NCBI RefSeq assembly: GCF_040054535.1
Contig: NC_090777.1
Coordinates: 16,522,501-16,586,500 of the forward strand
From: Antennarius striatus
Taxonomy: Eukaryota > Chordata > Actinopteri > Lophiiformes > Antennariidae
Reading direction: 5' to 3'
Length of the DNA: 64,000 bases
Shown here: piece after piece, positions 1 to 12,400 of the stretch
How positions within the stretch are numbered: the first letter of the stretch is position 1
Layout: every line of letters starts with the position of its first letter
The notes under the pieces: generated by a model
What the model saw: only the letters and a program-made list of their open reading frames with translations
Databases searched by the model: none
What the model was told of the DNA's origin: nothing
Position numbers and translations under genes: made by a program

Positions 1-100
1 TTTTATCAGGCTGTGAGACACTGGTAGTGGCTAAGCCTCAGTGATTTCCACTCATGTTCATGCAGGTACATATAGTACGTACAATAGGGAAGAGAACTCA

Positions 101-116
101 CAAATCAGCATGCAAA
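101..116 (-). promoter_or_regulatory. tas1r2-type upstream motif, copy at left edge
   Basis: The plus strand reads CAAATCAGCATGCAAA, the same 16-mer found 135-170 bp above the start codon of each of the three receptor genes in this window. On the minus strand it continues into a perfect octamer, ATTTGCAT. The flank at about 31-45 (aagcctcagtgat) also resembles the 5' flank of gene 1 at about 16,509-16,521. I infer the proximal promoter of a fourth minus-strand receptor gene whose ATG would lie roughly 20-70 bp off the left end. Confidence 0.6.
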
Positions 117-414
117 TGCATGTAAAAGTCGCTGTCCTCCCCCCTATAGTGACCACACAAGGCCCTTTGGAGTCACCTGGTTTGTTAGCTCTCATTTCAC
201 TCATGTGTCGGATATGTGGCAAATCATACATTAATATTCATTCATTCATTTTCACAACCACTTCATCCGCTGTCGCAGGTCACGGGGAGCTGGAGCCTAT
301 CACTCTCTTCTTTGTCCCCATGCCTGTACACTCTAACGTTTGACCCTAAAGGTAATGTGAAATAGGGAAATTTACTCTCACTTAATGGCTGGAAGTGATA
401 TATGGCTCAGACAC

Positions 415-492
415 ACCATAATTTGAATTCAAGTAACCCGCTGGTGGAAGATTCAAATGAATTATTCTGCTGGAAGGGAGAGTATTCGATCA
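415..492 (-). pseudogene. degenerate rer1 exon 5-like relic (R1)
   Basis: This stretch aligns by eye, without large gaps, with the real rer1 exon 5 at 47,845-47,923, starting with the shared AATTTGAATTC/AATTTAAATTC core. The reading frame is gone. It lies about 300 bp above the receptor-type promoter motif at 101-116, in the same orientation as rer1. It is the most diverged of the relics, so homology is likely but not certain. Confidence 0.4.
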
Positions 493-577
493 AGAGAGAC
501 AGACTGAGTTAATTAAGAGTTGAATCAGCTTTAGCCATGACCTGTAATTCATGTCCTCATTAAACAACACGCAAAAT

Positions 578-2911
578 GTAGCCACAAGAGGGCATAAGCC
601 AGTGTCTTATTGTTCCGGTTCCAAGCCCAGGTAATACAGAGGGTTCTGTCAGGAAGGGGATCCGTCATAAAACTTTTGCCAAATCAAACATGCGAATCAA
701 ATCTATGACTTCCATACGGGATCGGTCAAGGCCCGGGTTAACAACGACCTCCATCGGTGCTGTTCCCCTACAGGGTGCTGGTGGAAATTGGACTACTGTT
801 GGTCAAAGAAGGACAGGAGGAAAGTGTGTTCGTAGGAAGAGAGAGAAGAGGAACGCCAAGAGTATAGGAGTGAGAGTAGGGACGTTGAATGTTGGAACTA
901 TGACAGGTTGGTTGACATGATGCAGAGAAGGAAGGTAGACATACTGTGTGTCCAGGAGACCAGGTGGAAAGGTAGCAAGGCTAGAAGTTTAGGAGCAGTG
1001 TTCAAGTTATTCTATCATGGTGTAGATGGGACGAGAAATGGAGTAGGAGTTATCTTGAAGGAGGAGTTTGTTAGGAATGTCCTGGAGGTAAAAAGAGGGT
1101 CAGATAGAGTGATGAGTCTGAAACTAGAAATCGAAGGCGTGATGTTCAATGTTGTTAGTGGGTATGCTCCACAGGTAGGATGTGAGCTGGAGGAGAAGGA
1201 GAAATACTGGTTGGACTTTGATGAACTGATTCAGAGAATACCTAGAAGTGAGAGAGTTGTCATTGGTGCAGACTTCAATGGATATGTTGGTGCAGGAAAC
1301 AGAGGTGATGAGGAGGTGATGGGCAAGTTTGGTATCCAGGAGAGGAATGCAGAAGGACAGATGGTAGTTGACTTTGCAAAAAGGATGGAAATGGCTATAG
1401 TGAATACTTTCTTCCAGAAGAGGCACAAGAACATAGGGTGACCTATAAGAGTGGTGGTCGGAGCACACAGGTAAACTACATCTTGTGTAGATGGTGTAAT
1501 CTGAAGTAGATCAGTGACTGCAAAGTAGTGGTAGGCGAGAGTGTACCCAAACAGCATAGGATGCTGGTGTGTAGGATGACTCTGGTGGTGAGGAAGATGA
1601 AGAGAGAAAAGTCAGAGCAGAGGATGAAATGGTGGGAGCTGAATTGTATTGTTTTTGTATTAAGGATAAGGATGGAAGTCTATTGTCAGGTGCAAGTAGT
1701 GTAATGGGAAGATGAAAAGAGTACTTTGAAGAGTTGATGAACGAGGAAAATGAGAGAGAACAAAGACTAGAAGAAGTACCTGTTGTAGACCAGGAAGTAT
1801 CAAAAATTAGTCAGGATGAAGTGAGAAGGGCATTGATGTGTCTAGGAGGCAGTGTCTAGAAGTGGCAGTAGATTTTCTGACTGGGTTGTTTAAAAGGATC
1901 TTAGATAGTGAGACGATGCCTGAAGAATGGAGGAGAAGTGTGCTCGTGCCCATTTTTAAGAACAAGGGAGATGTGCAGAGTTGTGGCAGCTACAGAGGAA
2001 TAAAGCTGATGAGCCATACAATGAAGTTATGGGAGAGAGTAGTGGAAGCTAGACTAAGGGCAGAAGTGAACATTTGTGAGCAGCAGTACGGTTTCATGCC
2101 AAAAAAGAGTACTACAGATGCAGTATTTGCTTTGAGGATGTTGATAGAGAAGTACAGAGAAGGCCAGAGGGAGCTGCATTGTGTTTTTGTAGATCTGGAG
2201 AAAGCTTATGACAGGGTGCCCAGAGAAGAACTGTGGTATTGTATGAGGAAGTCTGGAGTTGCAGAGAAGTATGTTAGAGTGTTGAAGGACATGTATGAGG
2301 ACTGTAAGACAGTGGTGAGGTGTGCTGTAGGTGTGACAGAGGAGTTCAAGGTGGAGGTGGGACTGCATCAGGGATCAGCTATGAGCTCCTTCTTATTCGC
2401 TTCAGTGATGGATAGGCTGAAAGACCAGATTAGACAGGAATTGTCATGGACCATGATGTTTGCAGATGGCATTTGACCTGTAGTGAGAGCAGGGAACAGG
2501 TGGAGGAGAAGCTAGAGAGGTGGAGTTTTGTCCTGGAATGGAGAGGAATGAAGGTTAGCCACAGTAAGGCAGAGTACACGTGTGTGAATGAGAGGGACCC
2601 AAGTGGAAGAATGAAGTTACAGGGACAAGAGTTCAAGAAGGTGGAGGATTTTAAGTACTTAGAGTCAACAGTCCAGAGCAATGGACAGTGTGGAAAAGAG
2701 GTGAAGAAGCATGTACAGGCAGGATGGAACAGATGGAGAAAAGTCTCAGGTAGAAGGCCTAGAGGAAGACCAGAGAGGAGGTTTATGGATGTAGTGAAAG
2801 AGGGCATGAAGGTAGTTGGTGTGAGAGAAGAGGATGCAGAAAGCAGGTTTAGATGGAGGCAACTGAATTGCTGTGACAATCCCTCAAAGGAAAAGCCAAA
2901 AGAAAAAGAAG
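578..2911 (+). mobile_element. RTE-clade LINE, copy A, internally deleted, with 19-bp TSD
   Basis: The element is flanked by an exact 19-bp direct repeat, attaaacaacacgcaaaat, at 559-577 and 2,912-2,930. It carries a broken polyprotein. An AP-type endonuclease fragment occupies about 845-1,441 (GTLNVGTMTG, VQETRWKGS, GADFNGYVGAGN, the last two metal-site motifs). A reverse transcriptase piece spans 1,838-2,476 (QYGFMPKKSTTDAVFAL, DLEKAYDRVP, GLHQGSA). The YxDD region is damaged: MMFADGI replaces the MMFADDI of the other copies. A C-terminal piece lies at 2,446-2,916. The middle segment between endonuclease and RT is missing, so the element cannot be autonomous. Its 3' end is an A/G-rich tail (aagaaaaagaag), typical of RTE elements. 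Confidence 0.9.
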
Positions 2912-2930
2912 ATTAAACAACACGCAAAAT

Positions 2931-3666
2931 ACCCAGAACTCCACACAACATTGCTCACTGATAAGTAATTTTTTTTTTTTTTAAGTTGCACTAAAGTCAT
3001 TGACATTAATTTAAAATAAATTTAATATGATTATTACAGGGGGTCTGAATGTTACATCGTGTCATCGGTTAAGATCACAGAAATGATGCATTAGTTGTGA
3101 TGGGAAGGAAATGTAAGCCTCAATGGTTTTTTTCTACTGACAACTTACTAAGATTTAGGTGGTAAGACTATTTCATAGTTATTGTTTTGTAACTGGGGGC
3201 TTAACTGAAAACAATTGAGAAACACTCCCTTAGACCATCTCTGAATGTCTGCACAGGATATAAAAGGTGTCAGAAGGAGGCAGTATCGTGGTGATGTGAT
3301 GCCATCATGTGGTGAGATTATTGACACAGCAACCTTCTTTTGAATCATTGTAATGTAACTGCTGGAAATGAACAATACAGGGACAGAATATCAGTGTGAT
3401 TTATCCTTTAATGTTGCCAGTTCTGGGCAGCTTGGTGTCGCAGTGGGCAACATGTCTGTGTGAATTCTCCAGCTTCCTCCAATCTCAAAAATATGCAATT
3501 TAGGTAAACTGACCAATAAAATTTGGAACAGTGGCATTATGTGGTTCTTTGTCTATGTGTGGCACTGCGATACGCTGGCGACGCGTCCGAGGTGTTCCCT
3601 GGCTCTTGCCCGTGGCCAGCTGGGATAGGATCCATTTGTAGAAAACCTGTGACCCACAAGGTTTTC
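2931..3666. other. non-genic spacer with SINE-end fragment
   Basis: I see no coding sequence here. About 3,430-3,670 resembles the end of the common fish SINE-B (ggcactgcgatacgctgg, then cagctgggatagg), so it is probably a truncated SINE. The rest is AT-rich unique-looking DNA. Confidence 0.5.
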
Positions 3667-3683
3667 AAGGCTGTAGATGAGAC

Positions 3684-6600
3684 TTCTTCTACTTCTTCTT
3701 TTCCTTTCGGCTTTTCCCTTCAGGGATCGCCACAGCGAATCAATTGCCTCCATCTAACCCTGTCTTCTGCATCCTCTTCTCTCACACCAACTACCTTCAT
3801 GTCCTCTTTCGCTACATCCATAAACCTCCTCTTTGGTCTTCGTCTAGGCCTCCTGCCTGGCAGTTCAAAACTCAGCATCCTTCTACCAATATATTCACTA
3901 TCTCTCCTCTGGACATGTCCAAATCATTTCAGTCGGGCCTCCTGACTTCATCTCCCAAACCTCTAACATGTGCTGTCCCTCTGATGTACTCATTCCTGAT
4001 CCTATACTTCCTGGTCACTCCCAGAGAGAACCTCATCATCTTCATCTCTGCTACCTCCAGCTCTGCCTCCTGTCTTTTCCTCAGTGACACTGTCTCTATG
4101 ACATCGCTGGTCTCATCACAGTTTTGTACACCTTTCCTTTCATTTTAGCTGAAACTCTTCTATCAAACATCACACCTTACACTTTTCTCCACCCATTCCA
4201 TCCTGCCTGTACATGCTTCTGCTCCTCTTTTCCACACTCTCCATTGCTCTGGACTGTTGAGCCTAAGTACTTAAAATCCTCCACCTTCTTGATCTCTTCT
4301 CCCTGTAACCTCACTCTTCCACTTGGGTCCCTCTCATTCACACAGATGTACTCTGTCTTACTGCGGCTAACCTTAATTCCTCTCCTTTCCAGGACAAACC
4401 TCCACCTCTCTAGCTTCTCCTCCACCTGTTCCCTGCTCTCACTACAGATCACAATGTCATCTGCAAACATCATAGTCCATGGAGATTCCTGTCTAACCTC
4501 GTCTGTCAGCCTGTACATCATCATAGCGAACAAGAAGGGGTTCAGAGCTGATCCCTGATGCAGTCCCACCTCCACCTTGAACTCCTCTGTCACACCTACA
4601 GCACACCTCACCACTGTCTTACAGTCGTCATACATGTCCTGCACCGCTCTAACATACTTCTCTGCCACTCCAGACCTCCTCATACAATACCACAGTTCCT
4701 CTCTGGGCACCCTGTCATAAGCTTTCTCCAGATCTACAAAAACACAATGCAGCTCCCTCTGGCCTTCTCTGTACTTCTCTATCAACATCCTCAAAGCAAA
4801 TACTGCATCTGTAGTACTCTTTTTTGGCATGAAACCATACTGCTGCTCACAAAAGTTCACTTCTGCCCTTAGTCTAGCTTCCACTACTCTCTCCCATAAC
4901 TTCATTGTGTGGCTCATCAGCTTTATTCCTCTGTAGTTGCCACAACTCTGCACATCTCCCTTGTTCTTAAAAATGGGCACCAGCACACTTCTCCTCCATT
5001 CCTCAGGCATCTTCTCACTATCTAAGATACTATTGAACAACCCAGTCAGAAACTCTACTGCCACCTCTCCTAGACACTTCCAAACCTCTACAGGTATATC
5101 ATCAGGACCAACTGCCTTTCCACTCTTCATCCTCTTCAATGCCCTCCTCACTTCATCCTGACTAATCTTTGCTACTTCCTGGTCCACAACAGTCACCTCT
5201 TCTAGTCTTTGTTCTCTCTCATTTTCCACGTTCATCAACTCTTCAAAGTACTCTTTCCATCTTCCCATCACACTATTGGCACCTGTCAATAGACTTCCAT
5301 CTCTATCCTTAATCACCCTAACCTGCTGCACATCCTTCCCATCTCTATCTCTCTGTCTTGCCATAAGCTTCCTCATCCTCATAAGCTTCTTGTTTGGCCT
5401 TTGCTACCTCTACCTTCACCTTACGCTGCATCTCCCTGTACTCCTGTCTACTCTCCTCAGTCCTCTCAGTGTCCCACTTCCTCTTGGCTAACCTCTTTCT
5501 CTGTATACACTCCTGTACCTCCTCATTCCACCACCAAGTCTCCTTATCTACTTTCCTTCCAGATGACACACCAAGTACTCTCCTACCTGTCTCCCTGATC
5601 ACATTGGCTGTAGTTGTCCAGTCATCTGGAAGCACCTCCTGACCACCCAGAGCCTGTCTTAACTCCTTCCTAAAAGTAGTTGTCTAGTCATCATTTGCCC
5701 TCTTCTGATTCTGATTCTTCATATTCCTCACCACCACAGTCATCCTACACACCACCATCCTATGCTGTTTGGCTACACTCTCGCCTACCACTACTTTGCA
5801 GTCACTGATCTCCTTCATATTACACCGTCTACACAAGATGTAGTTTACATGTGTGCTCCGCCCACCACTCTTATAGGTTACCCTATGTTCTTGTGCCTCT
5901 TCTGGAAGAAAGTATTCACTATAGCCATTTCCATCCTTTTTGCAAAGTCAACAACCATCTGTCCTTCTGCATCCCTTTCCTGGATACCAAACCTGCCCAT
6001 CACCTCCTCCTCATCGTTTTTCCTGCACCAACGTATCCATTGAAGTCTACATTAATGACAACTCTCTCACTTCTAGGTATGCTCTGCATCACTTCATCAA
6101 AGTCCAACTAGAATTTCTCTTTCTCCTCCAGATGCATCCTACCTGTGGAGCATACCCACTAACAACATTGAACATCACACCTTCGGTTTCTAGTTTCAGA
6201 CTCATCACTCTATCTGACACTCTGTTTACCTCCAGGACATTCCTAACAAACTCCTCCTTCAAGATAACTCCTACTCCATTTCTTTTTCAATCTACACCAT
6301 GATAGAACAACTTGAACTCTGCTCCTAAACTTCTAGCCTTACTACCTTTCCACCTGGTCTCCTGGACACACAGTATGTCTACCTTCCTTCTCTGCATCAT
6401 GTCAACCAACTCTCTACCTTTTCCTGTCATAGTTCCAACATTCAACGTCCCTACTCTCAGTCCTATACTCTTGGTATTCCTCTTCTCTCTCCTCCTACGA
6501 ACACACTTTCCTCCTCTCCTTCTTCGACCAACAGTAGTCCAATTTCCACGGGCACCCTGTAGGTGAACAGCATGGATTGCGGTCGTTGTTAACCCGGGCC

Positions 6601-6756
6601 TCGACCGATCCGGTATGGAAGTCATAGGTTTGATTCGCATGTTTGATTTGGCAAAAGTTTTACGCTGTATGCCCTACCTGACGCAACCCTCTTTATTTAT
6701 CCGGGCTTGGGACCGGCACAATAAGATACTGGCTTGTGTCGTCTTGTGGCTACATG
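3684..6756 (-). mobile_element. RTE-clade LINE, copy B, near full length, with 17-bp TSD
   Basis: This minus-strand element of about 3.07 kb is flanked by aaggctgtagatgagac (3,667-3,683) and aaggctgtggatgagac (6,757-6,773), a 17-bp target duplication with one mismatch. The 5' end (GTAGCCACAAGACG on the minus strand) matches the first bases of copy A. Endonuclease sequence runs from about 6,640 down to 5,760 with frame breaks. A linker lies at 5,345-5,635. The reverse transcriptase frame at 4,177-5,382 is open for 401 codons with QYGFMPKKSTTDAVFAL, DLEKAYDRVP, GLHQGSAL and an intact FADD catalytic box. A frameshift separates endonuclease from RT, so it looks dead but young. Confidence 0.92.
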
Positions 6757-6773
6757 AAGGCTGTGGATGAGAC

Positions 6774-7290
6774 AATTACAGATATCTGTTTTATTCTGTT
6801 GCTACTTCCATCTAGAGGTATTGAGAACGTAGAGAATTCAGAAATTCCAAGTTAAATTCATGACAAATTTAAAAAGCAAAATGTCTATGATTTAGTTATC
6901 ATAGTCTCCATCACAAATTATATAATCTTTGTTGAAGGCAGACGATACAATCACGGTCATCTCGTCTACAAAAATTGTCAGATTGAAAGTAACATAACCC
7001 AATAAGATTTGAACTCTTTTATTTAAATCTATGCCAACAGCATTACATGCAAATGTTGTACCATGTGATTCTACAGGAGGTTTTTTACTTAAGATAGCTA
7101 ATTACAGAAGAGATGCATATACGAACAGATGGAATAAAGCACATAAATGTAATTCCTTCTCTAATTTTTTTTTCATGCATGACTGACAAGTCTTGCAAGG
7201 TTAGAAAGTTGGAGCATTTTGGGACAACTTTATCAATGTAAAATGTAAAAAACTATTAATCATCTTTTATTCGTCCTGGGAATAAAGATC
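6774..7290. other. AT-rich spacer, nothing recognised
   Basis: No open frame, repeat end or RNA signature could be seen between the RTE copy and the L1 fragment. Confidence 0.5.
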
Positions 7291-7294
7291 AGGA

Positions 7295-8275
7295 ATGTTA
7301 TGGACGATAACATCATTATCAGAACTAGTTTACAAGCCTGGCAAGCAATTAAAAAACTGGAGGGCTGGATTCAATCATTATCTTCCCATTGACTTTACTG
7401 TGGCTAGGTTAGATAAGGGATTTAACATCTGGAGGGACAGGGGAATTGCGACTCTCGGAGATCTGTTTGATAATGGAATAATGCTCACTTTTGAGCAGGT
7501 TAAATGGAAGGATGACCTCCCTGGGAATCACTTCTTTCGGTATTTACAAATTTGGAACTTTATTCAGAATAAATATAAGTATGTCTTTGATTGTCAAACC
7601 GCACAGATAGAGAAATGATTTCTTTAAAAAGGCAATAAATCAATCCTTGGTCAGGGCTATGAGGCTCTTAGTTGTGCTGGTGGTGCATTTTCTGATTACT
7701 TAAGACACATGTGGAGTAACAAATTTATTCTCCTAATAGATGACTCAACATGGACAGACACATATGGCAGCTTGCAAAGGAAATCTGTATTTCTAACAAG
7801 GCAAGAGAAACCCAGTTTAACATCCTGCATCGGATGCAGATCACCTCCCAGCTAACACAAAAGATGAACTCAAACCTAACAGAAATGTGTAGAAAATGTC
7901 AAGTAGAGGTGGGTAGTTATCGTCTTTGCATCTGGTTATGTGTTCATATTCAGGAATATTGGAAAACAATAGAAGAGACTTACTCTGGTCCTAGACACCC
8001 ATCTCGACACTGATCTTCAGTCTCTACTTCTTGGGGTGCCCAGCCCTAATATCAAACATTTGTGCCAAAGCAGACTTTTCAGTGTTCTTACATTTGCTGC
8101 CTGCAAAAAACATATTTAAATGGATTGAGGATACCTCACCTACTATTGCAGGATGGCATGAAATCATATTTGACTCAATACCACTGAAATATCTGACACA
8201 CAGATTTAACCTGAGAGGACCCATGGTGACACTGGTGTCACATGCTTTGAATGTCCCTGTCTCTTTGCTATAAAG
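7295..8275 (+). pseudogene. L1-clade LINE ORF2, C-terminal remnant
   Basis: Three plus-strand pieces at 7,295-7,618, 7,750-8,013 and 8,031-8,273, in shifting frames, read like the distal part of fish L1 ORF2. The second piece holds the typical KARETQFNILHRMQIT, followed by CRKCQVEVGSY (the cysteine motif) and IQEYWKTIEETY. The third reads like the final LPAKNIFKWIEDTSP segment. Frameshifts and a stop break it, and the RT core is absent, as in a 5'-truncated insertion. Confidence 0.75.
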
Positions 8276-8340
8276 CTTTATGTCTGATTTTACCTTGTTA
8301 AGTCCCTAAGCGACGTATACTCCACATCCTGGTATCATGA

Positions 8341-9488
8341 CCATGTGACAGTCATATGTCTGTGACAGAAAGTGATCTCTCCAAAATAGTAATGAAATAA
8401 TAATAATAAAATAATAATAAAATCTATAACAACAAAACGTATTGTTCTGAAAAAACTTCAGAAATTCTATAGTCTATATGTTCTATATGGTCCACTTGGT
8501 CTGTGGTACAACCCACATAATTTTCCTGTAAAAATAAATGGGTGGAGGTTCTCTAGGGTTAAGGGCAAGGTAAATAACTCTTTTGAGTTTTGGAGTTCTT
8601 TAGAGTGTATGAGAGGTTGTCTTGTGATTAATATTAAGCCATATTGAATGCAGTAGAATTACTTGAGCAGTTCTCATAATGAAGGCCCACTGGTTCGTCA
8701 CATGCCTTAAAGTTTCCTTTCATCTGCAGCACTGCTTCTAATCAAAGCAGGTACAGGTAGAACCATGGTCCCCTCTCCTACCGGTGGAGCCCAGTTGTGT
8801 TTTTACTTGTACTCAACGTGCATCTAATTTAACTTGATTATTAGAGTGGAAATAAAATAAAAGCAGTGTAATCTTTGGAAAAAAAACCCTGTAAATAATT
8901 AGCTAAAATATATGAATGAATATTGGAACTACACACTGTCTTTCACAGCAATATCACTTCAAATTGAATGACATTAAAAGCAAGTCTTTAAATGGCTGCT
9001 CCTCAAAATTGATGCTGCTGGGTTTAAAAAAAAAAAATCAACCATAAAGACCAGTTTAGAACACATTTTATGTTTGTACACCTAAGTCCAATGACACGAT
9101 GAAAAGAAGCATTTCACCACTCATCATCAGGTGCAGAGCCTTTGAAGGAACCATAACATAAGATCATGTTTCTGTCGCTGCTTCAGTTGTCAGTCCTGAG
9201 CACACATCATTTGTGGCAAAACAGTCCAATGGAGGAATTTGATATCTTCTTGGTTGGATTTGAATGGTTGAATTGCAGTTGGCAGGTTGTGGTTTGCATT
9301 ACACCTGGCAGATGTGACTGTTATAACAAAACTTTCTGAGAATAGAATTACTGTATATAGATTCTGACTACAGTAAATTTCATTAGCTACGTATGTACGT
9401 AGCTAATAATAACTAGAAATGCACTGAAAATAGTTGGAAGACCTGAAGCACATTAGTAATTCCATCAGTGGTGACACATTTGCTGAAG
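8341..9488. other. spacer downstream of tas1r2-like gene 1
   Basis: No coding sequence is visible. There are short (AAT)n tracts near 8,390-8,425, and the part nearest 9,488 probably includes the 3' UTR of the minus-strand receptor gene. I could not fix a poly(A) site. Confidence 0.45.
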
Positions 9489-12400
9489 CTACTGACTTAT
9501 TGTTTTGGTATAATTCTGAATGAGATCTTGGAAATATTGCTTTGTGTTTTTGTGAGGTTGAAATATTATTATGTAACATTTTGGTAAGAAATACCAGAAC
9601 AGAAAAGAGAAGAGACTGGATAGAATTGCAAGAGCACTAAATATTTGGATGTACTTGCCACGATAAAGCATAAACACAGTGGCAAAGATAATCCAAGTGA
9701 GAATGAGCAGAAGCAGACAGAAGGTTATTGCTTTGGCCTCATTATAATTTTTTGGGAGGTCTTTTCCCATATATGAGAAAATGAAGCAAAGGAAACACAA
9801 GGTTCCAAGTAAAAGTGTGGAAATTAAGACTTCATTAACATTAATGTTACAACCAAGTATGATTTTGTCTGGGTACCAAATTGTTTCATTGTAGGGCTTG
9901 GGTGGATGGAAAGAATAGTTAATTAGAAATAAAAGTGCCTGAGTAACAAAAGCCACAATGATGACCAACCACTGCCCGTGATATTTCATCCACCAAATAT
10001 GGATCTTGGGGAACTTGGCAGCAATTTTAAAAATGCAAACAATTTGAAAAGAACGAACAACAAAACATGCAAGACAAACTGTGTAGAACAAAACAAAAGG
10101 TAAGAACCTTAAAACACAAAAGGAGATTGTTGGCTTTTCAAAGTGAACAAACACACTAACAGTACAGAGAGTTAGGCAGCCTAAAATAAGGAAGCACATT
10201 GGCCCCCCAGCAGATCTGACAACAGGTGTGTTGTAGTTGATGGCAAAGACAGCAGACATGGCTAATGTGAGACCCACTAAGATCCAGGCCCCAACTGTGA
10301 TCATTATCGCCCCACTGTCTGTGAATGGGACATATTCCACCACCCGCAGACTGCATGATGTACTGCCTGGTTCAGACCATTCTGTATCCTTACAGGGGAG
10401 ACAATGGTAGGGGTCCTCTGTTCAACACAAAGAACAAATTATCAATAAAGTCATGGTCAATATTTTGAAAAATTATCATGCGTTTGAGGAAGCATTGTTA
10501 CAGCAGTAGCAGTGATGCAATTTTAAGATTCATTTTTGTTTAATTCTGAAGTATTCAGTTGGCAAAAGAAAATCGAAAGAAAGTTGTTAATAGTATGAAT
10601 TATCTTTGATATAATTTTAATATGACCAACAAACCAGCTCAATATACATTTGACCTGAACAGTTTATTTTTTTGAACTGTTTCATAGCATTTATTTTATG
10701 TTATTGTTCAGAAAATGTAATTGTTATAAGTATTATATGTATAAAATTATTTCTTCTTCTTCTTTTCCTTTCAGCTTTTTCCTTCAGGGATTGCGAATCA
10801 GTTGCCTCCATCTAACCTTATCTTCTGTATTCTCTTCTCTCACACCAACTACCTTCATGTCAGCTTTCACTAAGCAGCAGGGATGAGGATCAGCACCTCC
10901 GAATCGGAAGCCATGGTTTTTTTTTGCAGGAAACCGGTGGATTTCCTTCTCCTAGTGGGGAATGAGGTCCTGCCTCAAGTGAAGGAGTTTTAAAAATGCT
11001 CTCCATCTACTGTTCGATCCTTGTTCCTGCCCTCACCTATGGCCATGAGCGATGGGGCATGACCAAAGGAATAAGATCGTGGATACAAGTGGCCAAAATG
11101 GGTGTTCTGAGGCTGGTAGCTCAGAGTAGAGCTACTGCTCCATCACGTAAGAGTCAGCTGAGGTGGTCGGGCGTCTGGTGCAGATGCCATCAAGGTTTCT
11201 CCCTACGGACTTGTTCCTGGTACCTCCAGACCCAAGACCACGTGGAGGGATTATATCTCAACATTGGCCTGGGAACGCCCCGGGATTCCCCAGAGAGAGC
11301 TGGTTAATGTGGCTAGGTAAAGGGAAGTTTGGGGTCTGTTAAAGCAGCTGCGACCCGACTACGGATGAGCGGATGACGATGGATTGATGGATGTTCAGAA
11401 AATAAATTCAAGATTATTTTTCATGGCATTTCATCAGAATGGAAATATAGGCTGATGTTTCTTTATTGACAGGCTACGTTTCTTAGCCATTAGAAAAGTC
11501 AAGTATGAGTTTAGCGACATGTTCCAAGTAAGTGGCACAGCTTTGTACGTTGTTGTATGTCTCGGGGCGGCAGTGGCTCAATGGTAGAGTGTGTGGTAGA
11601 GCAGGTTGTCCAATGTTTCAAGATCGGCGGTTCGATTTCCGCTCCCACCTAAAACAACACCTGGAGGTGAGCTGACAGTGGGAGGTGTCAGTTCACCTCC
11701 GGAGTGCTACCAAGGTGCCCTTGAGCAAGTCGCCGTACCCCTTACATGTTGTTCATTTGGGCGTGCCACAAAGGAGCTGCCCGCCATTCTACCTCCTCTG
11801 CATGCATATAGACCCCCTTTGTGTGTGTTTGTGTGTTCAGGGCCTGTACACACATATACAGTGTATATGCATGATTCAAAACTAACTAGAGTGTACCATT
11901 AATTTCCCTGTGGGGATTAAAATCAGTATATAAAATTAAAAAATTAAAAATTATGTAATTTCATTTACCTGTAATGTTGATATAAGTTCCGTTTGGACAC
12001 ACTTCACAATTGAAACAACATTTGTAGATTCCATTTTGATTTTTTGCATATCCGACAGGGCATTCTTGTGAGCATATTGAGGTAGGCACCTGCAATCATT
12101 TAAAGCAAAAAATAAAATATAAGGAAACAAGGAGAATATTGTAGTGAACTTTTGCTGTAAAGAAAAGAAAAAGGAGATGCATATTCCACTCAGAGTCCTG
12201 TATCCTACAGAGATTTTCAGGGAGGGTTAGGGAAATCGTTGACAGATAGTGGTGTGGTATAGGAACGAAAACCTTCCATGGCCAAGGTGACAGAGATGGT
12301 TGTGCACTTCACATCCATTTCCAAAATATAGAATAGAATGGAAAATACAGGTAGCAAAAACTATTATAAAAAACAGTGCAGGTACAAGAAACAATTATAT

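Noticed and set aside
1124-1557. Antisense frames opposite the RTE coding regions
   Set aside because: They are shadows of the endonuclease/RT frames; similar shadows occur opposite copies B and C.
11580-11660. tRNA gene
   Set aside because: A and B boxes are present, but the sequence cannot form a clean cloverleaf, continues into a SINE body and is repeated four times in the window.
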